Positions 38,601-61,280 of a DNA stretch of 64,000 bases are shown here, in pieces. The translations under genes were made by a program, and so were the position numbers. The DNA comes from Acanthornis magna (taxonomy: Eukaryota > Chordata > Aves > Passeriformes > Acanthizidae). Location: the NCBI GenBank assembly GCA_036785705.1, contig JAWUZG010000032.1, positions 17,293,501 to 17,357,500 on the forward strand, written 5' to 3'. The notes beneath the pieces are model-generated. The model made no database searches. It was not told the DNA's origin and saw only the letters and a program-made list of their open reading frames with translations. Each line of letters begins with the position of its first letter. Position 1 is the stretch's first letter.

Positions 38601-41600
38601 GTACCCAGTCCTTGCTAACTAAAAGGATATTTCCTGGATCTAACCTCTCCTGAACTGTGCTGCTTAACTGATAATTGCAGTGACAGAATCACTGAGAGCC
38701 CACCACATACATTATTGGAATGACAGGCAGGAAACATGAATCTTATTCCCAAATTCTTATTCCCTTCTGGAAGGTCAGCTGTGCTCCCTTGGGCCACTCC
38801 TGTAATCATGCTTTTTGAAAATGATTTGAGGCATTCCGGTGAGAAATGCTCTGCAAGTGTTACATATCAGTAATAAAAGTAAGCCTAATGACCACATCTT
38901 TCCCCTTAAAGGCTTCCCATGCAGCCAGCATCACCCATAGAGATGGTTCTGGAGGATTTTGCTGGTGTTTTTACCTTATGAATCATTGCAAGATGGGCTC
39001 CAGTTACTGGTTTATCGTTATAAGCCTGTGCTGAGACTTGCACATCTAAATACTGGTGAAAATTCAATCACCGATGTAAATTTCCTTATTACTTATGCTC
39101 TGTGCACTGCCAAACAAGCTTTTGCCTCCTGGTTGCTGCAATGACATTTTTTACAAGGCGCTGCTGCCTGTGAGACCAGATGACAGTGCTAATGACCCAT
39201 GTCCTTGTTCTCTGCTTCCCTTGCTTACGCCTCTTGTTTCTCCACACTCAATTAAGGAAAAGGAATTGAGGTTAATATTCCTGTCCTTGAAATTAAATCT
39301 ACCCTTGCCCCACAGTGCAATTAATGAAAACAACTAGGATACAGAGCCTTTCATCTCTAGTTCACTGGTTTATTTAGTAGGAGTTGACAATGACTCACGC
39401 CATTAATTTGTCTGCTGAGTGGCAAACACAGAGTGAATTAGTGCTGTTAGCCTGGATTGCAGGCATAAACCTTGCAAAATCACTGCCACAAGTTAACAAC
39501 CCTTCTGCTCTTTGAGGTGAAGAGTTGTGGTGACTCTGAGACTTCCCTTGTGTCACAGGTCCTCCTGCAGCCTGCCTGCAGACACACTAAGGGTACACAT
39601 GGCCTGTGCTACTCTTGATACTACTAATTCTAGGGGTAATTAGATAAAAGTGGCTATTATACATCGAACATTAGCCTTGGTCAAAATAACAGGGCAAGTT
39701 ATGCTATGCATTCATACCATAAGAAGTGGCAGTCAATTATATATTTAGCTATTAAATGATTTTCAAGTCCAAAATAATGTTCAGCAGCAGAAACACAACA
39801 GATGGGTCAAAATGAGTGTAGGCATCATCTCTGATTTTCCTCACTGGCAGATGCTGACGACTGGGGAGTTGTTGTGGTATTCAGAAATGCTAAAGGCACC
39901 TGAGGGCAACCTCTCCTGTATCCACCTGAGTAGCCTCACTTGTAAGGCAGAGAGACCAGTGTTCTGCACCATCCACTTCAGGACCCTGAATTAGGCTCAC
40001 AACTTGAATTACTGTGGAGGGACAGGTGTCTCCCTTGCCTGTGAAGCAAGTGGGAGGAAGTGTCTTTGTGAATACTTCAACCAGCCTTCCAGCCACCTGT
40101 TTCAAGGCTGAGTTCTGGGAAAATGGTCAGTACGGGAAGAATAGCCACATAGTGAGTAGAGACAGCATCGTTCCTCTACAACCTGATCCTTATTATGAAG
40201 AAGGCTGTGTATCTTTAAGCTCACAGCAGCAGGAACATCTTCCATTTACTGCTGCCCTGATACACTGGGGTAGGTGTTCCAACCCCAAGAATCACACTCA
40301 GCTCTTGTAAATAAACCGTAGTTTTCTTTCCCACATCTCTTCAGAACAAAACAAAAAAGATCCCCAGAGTCACAGCTTACTTACAGTCGTGTTGAAAATT
40401 TTTGAACTCTGCTGTGCCTGAAAGACAGAGGAACTGGCATTAGTGTGTTATCATCACTCACAGAACAACGATCAGATCTGAGCTGATACCATGGGGAGCA
40501 TCACTCCAAGTAAATACCAGCCACTGAATCATAAATGTTCAGGAGGGCTCAAAGTGCTTAGTGTTCATCATCTAATTCTTAAGGGATTTGAATTTATGCC
40601 AAGTTAATAAGGGAACAGCATTGCCTGCAATTCATTGCTGTACTGTACAGCAATATTTTATGCAACTGACTACAATAACACTGATGTTGCATTCAATTTT
40701 TGACTGTCTTGAGGAGGCAGCCACTTCTCTTGACATGCTCAGGCTGGACCACAGAGCAGACGATGGAGTCAATAGCACTGAGATTTGAGAAATCTGTTGT
40801 GATGATCTTGCAAAAACTTCACAATGTAGCGTGCTGCTGTGGTGGCTTGAATACAGATGAATAAATGCCTTGCCTGAATGCTTCTGTATTTCAGGCGTAT
40901 TTTAGAGATACTGCACAGTTGTCCATTACACAGCAGGAGGGATATTGAACCAGAATACAATCAGTCAGCACTTTTAGACTTCTTTTAAGCACACTTAAAA
41001 ACATTCAGCTCATTCATTCTGCAAGCAAATAGGGCTCCTGGGACCCAGCCGCACTGGCTAACAAAGGGCTGCTACAGATAGTATCGTATTACACTGCTAG
41101 CATGGACAGTTCTTTTGTTTTAACAAGTGTTCCAAAAGTCAGATTTATTAACTATTAATTTATAGATTACCTTTCAATTTATTCTATTATGTTTTCTTCA
41201 GTGGGGAGGGAATAAGAAATTGTGAGAAATGGTGTCTTGTGGTGCAAGAAGCCAATACAAATGAAAAAACATTAAGCAGACAGTTCCTGATCACTACAAA
41301 ACATTTGTAAGAAACTTGGTCATTGCAGCTGCTGCTGCGATATTAGTGAGACTCTCCTGGAAAATGGGGAAGAACATACCCTTTTTCTACTCCTGCATGA
41401 GCTGTTACTGCTTAAGCGCTGTGCTGTCCTGTGAGCCTGATGTTTGTTAAAGAGTAAAGACTGCAGTACTGCCTGTAGTTGTGACAGTGAAAGGGTCTCG
41501 GCCAGCCATGGTTCTCTGGGAGAGTAACAATATCTCAGACCAACTGACAGAGCAGGACAAAAGCAAATCTTTCGGAACACCATCTCCCAGCACAGGTGTG

Positions 41601-42025
41601 AGGGTAATACACCTTTTACTTCCTTCACAACCAATTTTAGACATCTGGATTAGCCTGCCAAAGTGACTGCAAATTAATTTTCCTCATTGGCATTCTCTTT
41701 CACTTTTCTTGTAAATTCTTGTGATTTCAGCATTTTGTTTGATTTCAGAAATGGACTTACTAGGACTTTATTTTCTATGATCCCAAAGCTCTGCTTTCCC
41801 CCAGCAATTTCAATATCCAGACTAGAAGTAACTGTTCAGCCCAGTGAAGGCACAGTGCTAGTTAAAAACTTGTAACATCAACACCTGCTATCAGATAAAG
41901 ATATTGTGAAAATGGCTCACTTGTTATGAAATCTGCCCCTAAACAAATCACGAAAGGGCTACACCTCCCTAGAACCATCTTCTTTAAAAATATATTTTAT
42001 CTTTAGCAACTATCTAAACTCTGTA

Positions 42026-42446
42026 CATAGAATCACAGAATCATAGAACCATTTAAATTGCAAAAGACCTCAAAGATCGAGACCAACCATTAACCCAGCA
42101 CTGTGAACTCCAACACTAAACCGTGTCCCTAAGTGCCACATCTATGCAGCTTTTAAATACCTCCAGGGATGGGGACTCAGTCACTTCTCTGGGCAGGGGG
42201 TTCCAATGCTTGACAACACTTTTGGTGAAGAAATTTCCACTCTAAATGTCCCCTGGCAAACCTTGAGGGCACTTCCTCTTATTGCTTGGGAGAAGAGGCC
42301 AATCCCCATCTGGCTGCAGCCTCCTTTGAGGGAGCTGTAGAGAGTGATAAGGTTCCCCAGGAGCCTCCTTTTCTCCAGGCTAAACAAGCCAGTTCCCTCA
42401 GCTGCTCCTTGCAAGACTTGTGCTCCAGACCCCTCACTGAACCTCA
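42026..42446 (-). mobile_element. CR1 LINE fragment, 3' end, 5'-truncated
   Basis: The plus strand begins with CATAGAATCACAGAATCATAG, the reverse complement of the avian CR1 3' tail. It then follows the CR1 3' region: AAAGACCTCAAAGATC, CCATGCAGC-like and CTCCAGGGATGGGGACTC, then TTCTCCAGGCTAAACAAGCC and GCTCCTTGCAAGACTTGTGCTCCAGACCCCTC. The element is therefore inserted in the minus direction, is about 420 bp long and is truncated at its 5' side near 42,446, exactly where a perfect inverted repeat begins. An 88-codon minus-strand frame (42,181-42,447) lies inside it and is not a gene. Confidence 0.9.
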
Positions 42447-42461
42447 CTGAGGTTCAGTGAG
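42433..42461. repeat. Perfect 14-bp inverted repeat at CR1 5' junction
   Basis: CTCACTGAACCTCA (42,433-42,446), one C, then TGAGGTTCAGTGAG (42,448-42,461). The arms are exact reverse complements and form a near-perfect hairpin. The left arm is the last part of the CR1 copy and the right arm lies in the flanking DNA. Confidence 0.95.
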
Positions 42462-44040
42462 TAAATTTATAGGAGCTGGATAGAATACAGAAAAGTAGAA
42501 GTAGTGTGCAACTGGTTATATTTGCATCTTTTCTCGCTCTGAGACTGGTATCAGGGAAGGAAAAAAAATCACCAAAACGGGAGTTTTCAGACAATTAAAA
42601 CCAGGATTCTTAATGTTCATCACTTTTTGCACCTTTTGGGATTTACCACAATAGGATTTTACCAAAAAGATATCAAGTTCTTAACCTGAGATCCTGTTCC
42701 TGGAATATTTGGATAAAAAGTTCTGCTTTATGGAGGGGCAAATTCACCTGTGAAGGCCAGGTGAAGGCTGAGGTTTGCCCAGGAGGTACACATTACATGG
42801 TCCTAAAACCACTGAATTAAAGAAGCTGAGACTGAAAACTTAGTTTAACCTCCAGCACTTTTTGGGGGGATCATGGCATAATATGCAAAATTGTCAATAA
42901 ACCAGCCACATTCATCTCCCCAGCTTGCTGTTAAGGCTTTTTCCTCTTTTTCCTTTCAGGTCTGAGAAGTCAGAGCACTCTGGGAAGCAACCATGAAAGA
43001 CTATCACACCACTTGTTTCATCACGTGGTTCCTTTGGTAGCACACTCAGAGAAGGGCTTGTGCCAAACCTACAGGCATATTTCTCTGACCCAGAGATGTG
43101 GGATACAGCACACTCAATGACCCTCACACCAATTTTTTTTTTCTTCCCCCCAAAAAATAAACCAAATCCCTCCTAAGCCATCTTTTTGGAACTAGGGTTT
43201 TTGACAGGCATAAAATTACCACCCTAAATCTCACACTTCACAGCAGCTTTGGCGTCTGCCAGCACTCAAGTACTCTCCGAGTGATGGCTAAAGGCTGCTG
43301 ATGAAAAGCAGCAGCCCTGCTCTCACCATCAGTCCTGTAACCTCAGCCATGGCACTGAGCTCTGGTGCAAAGCACAGCTGCACTGACCAAAATGGCTGCT
43401 TGCACTTTCTCTTCTTCTGAGGTCCCACCCAAGCACTTTCCTGACTGAAGCACTTTGTTCCCAGCAGCCCTGCAGGCCCCAGGCAGCTCTCAGAGGACAA
43501 GCTAAATTAGCTACGCTTCCCACCTCACGAACAATTCCCGGCTGTGCCCCAGCCACTTTGCTAATGATGAAGGTGATGTAAGAAACTTGAATAAGAGCCT
43601 GATTCTCATGTACCAGGTTTAACTGTCTGGAGACATCTGTTTGGAGAGACCTCCAGTGACAGGCATAGGCAGGCTCCCCACGGACCTTGGAGAACAAAAA
43701 TGCTCACAGGAATACTTCAACAGTAGTGGCTTCGCAAGTACAGATATCCCCAGATGACAGGATGATTTATTCCCTCTTTTAGCCTAATCTTTGTAACTTT
43801 GCCTGTTTTTTGAAGGGAGTCTGAGTAATCTAAAGCATCTACTGTATAGATACAGCAGCAAAGCTGCATGTAGAGTTCTCCTGCTTTTCTCAAGTACCTT
43901 TTTGGCCACCCCTCTTTTTACACCGCAGGAGCTACCACGTCAGTCACTCAAAGGTGGCCACAATTGTGAAGTTCACACTGCTACTCTTAATGAGAAAGAA
44001 GAGGAACAGACTCAGACAGAGCTCTTAGGCATATCCACCT
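42462..44040. other. Intergenic DNA between CR1 copies
   Basis: About 1.6 kb between the first and second CR1 fragments. The minus-strand frames here (for example 43,329-43,697, 122 codons) show no domain. A poly-T/poly-C stretch lies near 43,132-43,150. Confidence 0.6.
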
Positions 44041-44241
44041 CATCATAGAATAGTTTGGGTTGAAAGGGACTTTAAAGATCACCAAGTTGCAATCCCCTGC
44101 CATGGGCAGGGACACCTTTCACTAGACCAGGTTACTCAGAGACCCATTGAGCCTGGCCTTGAACACTGCCAGGAATGGGACATCCACAACTTCTCTGGGC
44201 AACCTGATCCAGTGCCTCACCACCCTCCAAACAGAGAAGAT
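44041..44241 (-). mobile_element. CR1 LINE fragment, 3' end only
   Basis: The plus strand reads CATAGAATAGTTTGGGTTGAAAGGGACTTTAAAGATCACC and continues with CCTGCCATGGGCAGGGACACC, CACTAGACCAGGTTACTCAGAG, GGCCTTGAACACTGCCAGG and CTTCTCTGGGCAACCTGATCC. (Each piece is quoted in part and all are typical of the avian CR1 3' end.) About 200 bp remain, inserted in the minus direction. Confidence 0.92.
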
Positions 44242-44512
44242 ACAAAGATTATGTAATTTTCAAGCTGCCTACAACTAGGAAATTTTTCTAATTTTCTGGT
44301 ATAAACTAAGATTTTGTTCCATTGCACATGTCAAGCCCATAGGTTATATGAATGCAAGTCACTATTTGGTCCTTTGCCTAAATACCACAGGAGAGCAGTC
44401 TATATGCAGTTGCTCCATCACTTCCCCTGCTCAATATCAGTGGGAAGCAAAAACATGACCAGGAAAAGGGAAGACCATTGCATTTCCACCAGCCTGCACA
44501 ACTGTTAACAGG

Positions 44513-45150
44513 TTCACAGAATGAGTAAGGTTGGAAGGGACCACAGTGGGTCACCTTGTCCAACCTCCAAAGGTCTCCGAGACCATGCTACTCATGATTG
44601 ACATCTTTTGAATATCTCCAGTGAAGGAGACTCCACAATTTCTCTGGGCAATCTGTTCCAGTGCTCAATCACCTGCACAGTAAAGCTCCTCCTCACGCTC
44701 AGGTGGAACTTCCTGTGCATCAGTTTCTGCCCACTGCCTCTTGTCCTATGGCTCAGCACCACCAAGAACAGCCTGGTTCCATTGTCTTGGCACCCTCCTT
44801 CAGATACTGATAGACATTAATGAGATCCATTCTCAGTCACCTCTTCTCCAGGCTAAATAGGCCCAGCTACCTCAGCTTTTCCTCATGAGAGAGATGCTCC
44901 AGTCCCATCATCAACTTCATTGCCCTCCACTGACCTGCTCCAGGAGCTCCATGTCTCTTTTGTACTAGGAGCCCAGAACTGGACACAGCACTCTAGATGC
45001 AGCCTCACCAGGGCTGAGTACAGAGGAAGAGTCACTTCCCCAAACCTGCAGTGCTTTTTCTAATGCACCCCAGGGCACCATTTTCCTTCTTGGCCACAAG
45101 GGCACTGCTGGTTCATGGACAGTTTGTTGTCCACCAGGTCTTTTTCCACC
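44513..45150 (-). mobile_element. CR1 LINE fragment, ~640 bp
   Basis: The copy starts at the 3' end (TTCACAGAATGAGTAAGG, TTGGAAGGGACC) and continues through CR1 blocks such as TTTCTCTGGGCAATCTGTTCC, AAGCTCCTCCTCACGCTC, CTCTTCTCCAGGCTAAATAG, GCTCCAGGAGCTCCATGTC and AACTGGACACAGCACTC up to TTGTCCACCAGGTC. Orientation is minus. It is more diverged than the neighbouring fragments. The right boundary is soft. Confidence 0.9.
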
Positions 45151-45794
45151 TTAATGATTGTGATTCTGTGATGTGCTCCTCTCCATCCATCCATAGAAGG
45201 AATGGCTCCCAAGTGTACGGCTGCCTTTATCCAAGTTAGAAGGTGAGTACTGACAAACTATGTGTAATTAAGCAGACACAAGCCTGTTCTATCCTTTGGA
45301 ATATCTCAATTTTTTAGCTACTTAGTGTAAAGCATACAGCTATGAATAAAAATCTTTTCTTCATTAATGCTTGTTTAGGCTAAAGCCCTGGGATTAGCAG
45401 CGCTCTAAGTATTTTAAGGCAGTATTATATTAATATTTAAAAATTAGAACTACTTAGTCTAAATTCAGTTTTGCTCTTTCATTAAGTACAGCTCCATAAA
45501 CAGATGTAGGTTCAAAGTTAAAACATTTGTAGCAAATCTCTCCAAGTTCAGTGGGAGATGTAAATTGTCCCTGCAAGAAGCAGGAAACTGCTACAGGGGC
45601 ACAGAAAATAACTGATACACTCTCACACACCTGTATTTATCTGCCTCTAGAGAATCTGATCTTCACGGGCTTAGAGTATCACCCCATCTAGAGACATTAT
45701 TAAAGTAAACAAAAACTAAAGAAAGCTCTGATTTTGGAAAAAAAGAGACATCTATCAATTCTGATTTGATAAATGCAGCTATATTTGATATATA

Positions 45795-46117
45795 CAGAAT
45801 CACAGAATCAATGAGGTTGGAAAAGACCTCTGAGATCATCAAGTCTAACCTATGACCGAACACCACCATGCCAACTAGACCATGGCACTAAGTGACATGT
45901 ACAGTCTTTCCTTAGACATCTTCAGGGACAATGACTCCACCACCTCTGTGGGCAGCCCATTCCAAAGTCTAATCACCCCTTCTGTGAGAAAATTCCTCCA
46001 AATGTCCAACCTAAACCTCTCCTAGCGCATCTTAAGACTGTGTCCCCTTGTCCTGCTGCTGGCTGCCTGTGAGCAGAGGCTGACCCCCACCTGACTCCAC
46101 TCCCCCTTCAGGTAGGT
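45795..46117 (-). mobile_element. CR1 LINE fragment, ~320 bp
   Basis: Starts with CAGAATCACAGAATCAATGAGG, then GGAAAAGACCTCTGAGATC, CACCACCATGCCAACTAGACC, CCACCTCTGTGGGCAGCC, GTGTCCCCTTGTCCTGCTG and CCCCCTTCAGGTAGGTAAT. This is a CR1 3' region inserted in the minus direction and truncated at about 46.12 kb. It has the form of a CR1 subfamily different from the copies at 44 kb. Confidence 0.9.
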
Positions 46118-46772
46118 AATAATGTGCAAATATGTAACACTGTGTTTATGTCTGCATATGCATCTACACAGGTTTGCTTTCCTAAGATCCTCCTCGTCAA
46201 CCAGTTCACCAGGGATGTATGTTTTCTGAGGGGTTGCGTGTCCCACACCTTTTTTCCTTCCCCTTGTTCTTTTCAAAGTTTCCCAGCAAGTTACAGCAGG
46301 GCACCTGAAAGGATCAAGTTGTTCAGAAGACACATCTTCAGAAGAGATATGAAGCACGATTTTGTATTCTTTACACGCAATGGGACACTTATGGGGGTCA
46401 TCTCTGTCTGTGGTATGGCAATGGAACCTCTCAAGCTGCAACATCCATTATGAACAAAACAGAGAAGTTCCAGGGAATGGAATTTTTCGGAACTTAACAA
46501 CAGAAGACAAGCACTTATCTCTTTGCAGAACATCCACAAGGAAGATGTGGCATTCTTAAAATATCTTTATACTCAGTTATGAGTAGGACTATTCATCCTA
46601 CACCCTAGTTCTGCATACAGGAAGGGACGAGCTCATAGCAGAAGAATTTTTTTCGGCAGTGGGAACAACTGCATGATGATTATCTTCCACCCAGTGTGGG
46701 ATTCCATCAGAGATCGCGGATGCTCTGGCAAGCGTTGGGGCTTTACTACATGTTTGTGGAAGTCTTTCAGAT

Positions 46773-46778
46773 TTTATT
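46773..46778 (-). promoter_or_regulatory. Candidate distal poly(A) signal of MAP3K7
   Basis: Canonical AATAAA on the minus strand, 2.97 kb downstream of the stop codon. The distance agrees with the approximate length of mammalian MAP3K7 3' UTRs. The downstream sequence is not notably GT-rich. Confidence 0.3.
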
Positions 46779-48052
46779 AATCAGATTCCTGACAAAGCAG
46801 TAAAACCCTGTAACAGAAAGCCACACTGCTCATTCCTGAATCATATGAAATCATTCACCATTTTATGTACAAGTTTTGAATTACATTCTTCAACTCCTCG
46901 TCAGAAAAAATAACAAACCAAAAAGCCCAAAAAAGCTTTTTTGGAAGAACTGCATAGTATACAGAAGCATACTTCAATTATGCAATATCTTACATACTGT
47001 AAGAGCACATACTGTAACAAAAAGCAGAGCCTGTTACCTTTTCTGAGAAGGCAGTGCCCTGCCAAAACTAGGTGTTTCATCTCCATTATTAGAGGAACAG
47101 CTTTAACTGGACAGAAGAGTACATGAAAAAAGTTCCTCAACAGTCCAGATAGTTTAACAGAAAAATAAAAGCACATTTGTAAACAACTTTAAAACAAGAG
47201 TCTTGTGAAAACAATAAAGGTCACTGAAAGTTAAGCTGTTAAACTCTTCTCAGCCCAAACTGCTGTGGTCTACCCCTATGGGGTTTTTTATGATAAACAA
47301 ATTTTGTCATGTGGAAAACCTCAGTGAACAATCTGGGCAAGTATTTTTTAAGTTTTTGGTGGGATTAAGAAAGGGACAATTTGAAGGCCAAAGGTCAAAC
47401 TCCAAATTCCCTTTGAAAATTACAAGAATGATATAACTTACTATTGATTGAAGACAACAGTGCATGGTAGCACCGCACTTATTTTATCATCTGAGACCCT
47501 TTTTAATGTAAACCCTGAAAAATAGACAACTGCTGGAAATTACTTTTGTATTATGTACCATTAATTTATCACTGCATTCACTTTCATTATTCAAACCTTG
47601 CCATAAAGTGACTTTTCACATACAACACTGATTTACCTTAAGCAAATCTCTTTTACTACACAGCAAAATGTAAAAACTGTCCTCGGAAATGATTTTGTGT
47701 ATGTAATTATCAACTATGCCTCTGAAGTTGAGCATCAGTATTTATGCTGCTCTACTTAATGCTTCAGCATATGTTAAGTTAGCTGCTGATCACTGAGTGT
47801 CTCCATTTTGGTAGACAGACAGATGTATGTGAACAGCAATGCTTTGGATAACTTGTGCTATTCCTAATACTAGAGTTATTTTCTCCCCCAATTACATTTT
47901 GCTATAAATATGTGTGCCCTTAAGTTGATCCCAATATCAGTTTCAGCTAACTAATCAAATTATCTGTTAAGGTTTTGGGAATGAGAACCCTTCCTTTATT
48001 TAAATAAAATGAGGGAAAGGTTTCTAACTCTCAAATGTTTGCCAACAATAGA

Positions 48053-48058
48053 TTTATT
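48053..48058 (-). promoter_or_regulatory. Candidate poly(A) signal of MAP3K7
   Basis: Canonical AATAAA on the minus strand, followed by TCTATTGTTGGC in the transcript sense. A second AATAAA follows at 47,995-48,000, so the two may form one cleavage region about 1.7 kb after the stop codon. Confidence 0.25.
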
Positions 48059-48270
48059 TTCAAGATAGGATGTCCAGTAAGTTGTTTGTCATCTTTGCTG
48101 TTCACAGATAAGCACAACAGTATTAAAGGTTTTTATCAAGTAGGCAGGAAAGGAAAGAGAAAATAGAGTGAAGTTCCTCCCCTTAAGGTTTTTCCAAGTT
48201 CTGCTCATGGGCTCTTATGAATAACCATTCATTTGAAATAAGTGTATTTCAAATTTCAGATTACTTCTCT

Positions 48271-48276
48271 TTTATT
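48271..48276 (-). promoter_or_regulatory. Candidate poly(A) signal of MAP3K7
   Basis: Canonical AATAAA on the minus strand within the probable 3' UTR, about 1.5 kb after the stop codon. The downstream bases are AT-rich without a clear GT element, so this is weaker support than the proximal site. Confidence 0.2.
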
Positions 48277-48821
48277 TATAGGGCTCAGCAGCAAAATTTC
48301 AATTTCCTATTTTTCTTTTGCAAACAAGTGTTATTAAAACCCTGCCTGTAACTGAGTACATCAAGAACTTATGTATATATGTAAGGAGTAATTTATCATT
48401 ACATTTAGAAGTGCCTCATTTTTGTACCAGTTAAAAGTTAATTCATAATCCAAATAATCAATCTGCAATGTAAACAAGTAATTATTTTCTCATATGTAAT
48501 AATGGTAAATAACGACACTGAGCATTACATATTCCACTCGAGTTCATTAAATGCAATTCTTCAGTCACAAAGGCAGCAGACATTCTGTGATGGACTTCCT
48601 TTGAGCTATGTTCAAATGAGTGGAATAACTGAGATTCCTGATGGAGATCTAAGCCATTTCCCTCATTTTCTTAATAGTTTCCACTATTTGCATACTCAAC
48701 TCCATTTAAAAATCTGCTATTTAAAATAAATTCATTTCCCCAAACTCTTCTCTTCCTATCTAAAACAAACTTATTTACCTTTACGGTACGTGTTTTTCAC
48801 CAAATAAATTGTAAGAAAGAA

Positions 48822-48835
48822 CCCCCCCCCCCCCC
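48822..48835. repeat. C14 homopolymer
   Basis: Fourteen C on the plus strand, i.e. fourteen G in the MAP3K7 transcript sense if the 3' UTR extends this far. Homopolymers this long are often miscounted in assemblies. Confidence 0.95.
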
Positions 48836-49305
48836 AAAACCAGTAAGGGAGCAAAAACGTAAAGGGAGCAAGTATTTCAAGTTCTGTATTAATCTTCTTT
48901 CTGAATTTTCTTCCGAAGATGATACAGGGACAAAAGTTCTAAAGGTATAAAATACACTTTCAAATGTTTTTCATTATTTCTCTTTTATACAAGGGACCAA
49001 CTCCATCTAGCAATCACATTCCTAACTTTTGCCCAGTATTCAAATGAAACTGCATGTCATTCACCCCAAAAAAGTAAAGAAAATACAGCCTTTTACTTCA
49101 AATATTTTATGAATGCAAGATTACAAGAAATAAGTCAAAATGCAGGGCTATCAAGCACTGAACCAAGAATGCTGGCATCAGTTTGCCTACCATTTTGCAT
49201 GTGGAAAAAATACACTATGTCTACAGGTAAAAGGCATCACTAATGCATCATGAATTACTCTGGTCAGCCAACATCACCTCTGCAGCTTGGTGCATGTTTC
49301 ATCAG

Positions 49306-49311
49306 TTTATT
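49306..49311 (-). promoter_or_regulatory. Candidate proximal poly(A) signal of MAP3K7
   Basis: A canonical AATAAA on the minus strand 438 bases after the stop codon. About 25-40 bases downstream in the transcript is the G/T-containing stretch GAGGTGATGTTGGCTG, the type of element bound by the cleavage stimulation factor. Use of this site would give a short 3' UTR of about 0.46 kb. Confidence 0.4.
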
Positions 49312-49748
49312 ATGAAAATAATCATCATAATAATAGTTTGAGATGAGACACTGGAACAAAACCATTCTTAAATGGAAAGTTGGTTTTTTTTTTGCTCTTA
49401 CCGAGGTAACACCAAAAACTAAAAATAAGGTCTCACAATTTAGCAGCCTCCTCAACACTTGTTAGGCTAGCCTTCACACAAGGAGCATGCAAACAGCCAC
49501 TCTTCCTGCTTTAAATTGAGGGCTATTGGTTAATTCAAGTCACTGTTTTCTCACCCTATTCAATTAACCTGTTGAACTGGATGTCCACCTAGGAAAAAGA
49601 AAATTAAATGATGTTAAGTGTAGCAGACAAGTACAGATCACACCAAGAAGCTAACACTCATGAGCTGTCATAATAAGGGATAATAATAACAATAAAAAAA
49701 AAATCAGTCTTTTCTGTGCATATTTTTCATTTGAAAGGTCCCAGGAAA

Positions 49749-61280
<11,532 letters not shown>

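Larger units (their letters stand above)
25252..42025. other. Intergenic, mostly unique sequence
   Basis: About 17 kb that holds the CpG-rich block at 26.2 kb, a short duplication at 29.57 kb and candidate conserved noncoding stretches near 29.3, 33.3, 38.4 and 39.1 kb. A patch at 34,390-34,465 (AAGTCCCATTGACTTC, GGGTGCTAAACACTG) recalls a fragment of an old amniote palindromic repeat. No protein-coding gene is supported. Confidence 0.6.
46750..49748 (-). other. MAP3K7: Probable MAP3K7 3' untranslated region
   Basis: The stretch directly downstream of the MAP3K7 stop codon is AT-rich, free of recognisable transposons and contains no gene-like frame. Mammalian MAP3K7 mRNAs carry a 3' UTR of roughly three kilobases as far as I remember, which would place the end near 46.8 kb. 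An AATAAA on the minus strand lies there at 46,773-46,778. The young CR1 cluster begins just outside (46.1 kb and lower). Minus-strand AUUUA elements and a run of 14 G in the transcript (48,822-48,835) are present. The exact 3' end cannot be decided from sequence alone. Confidence 0.5.

Noticed and set aside
42181..42447. 88-codon minus-strand frame
   Set aside because: Lies completely inside a CR1 fragment and is not the CR1 reverse transcriptase frame.
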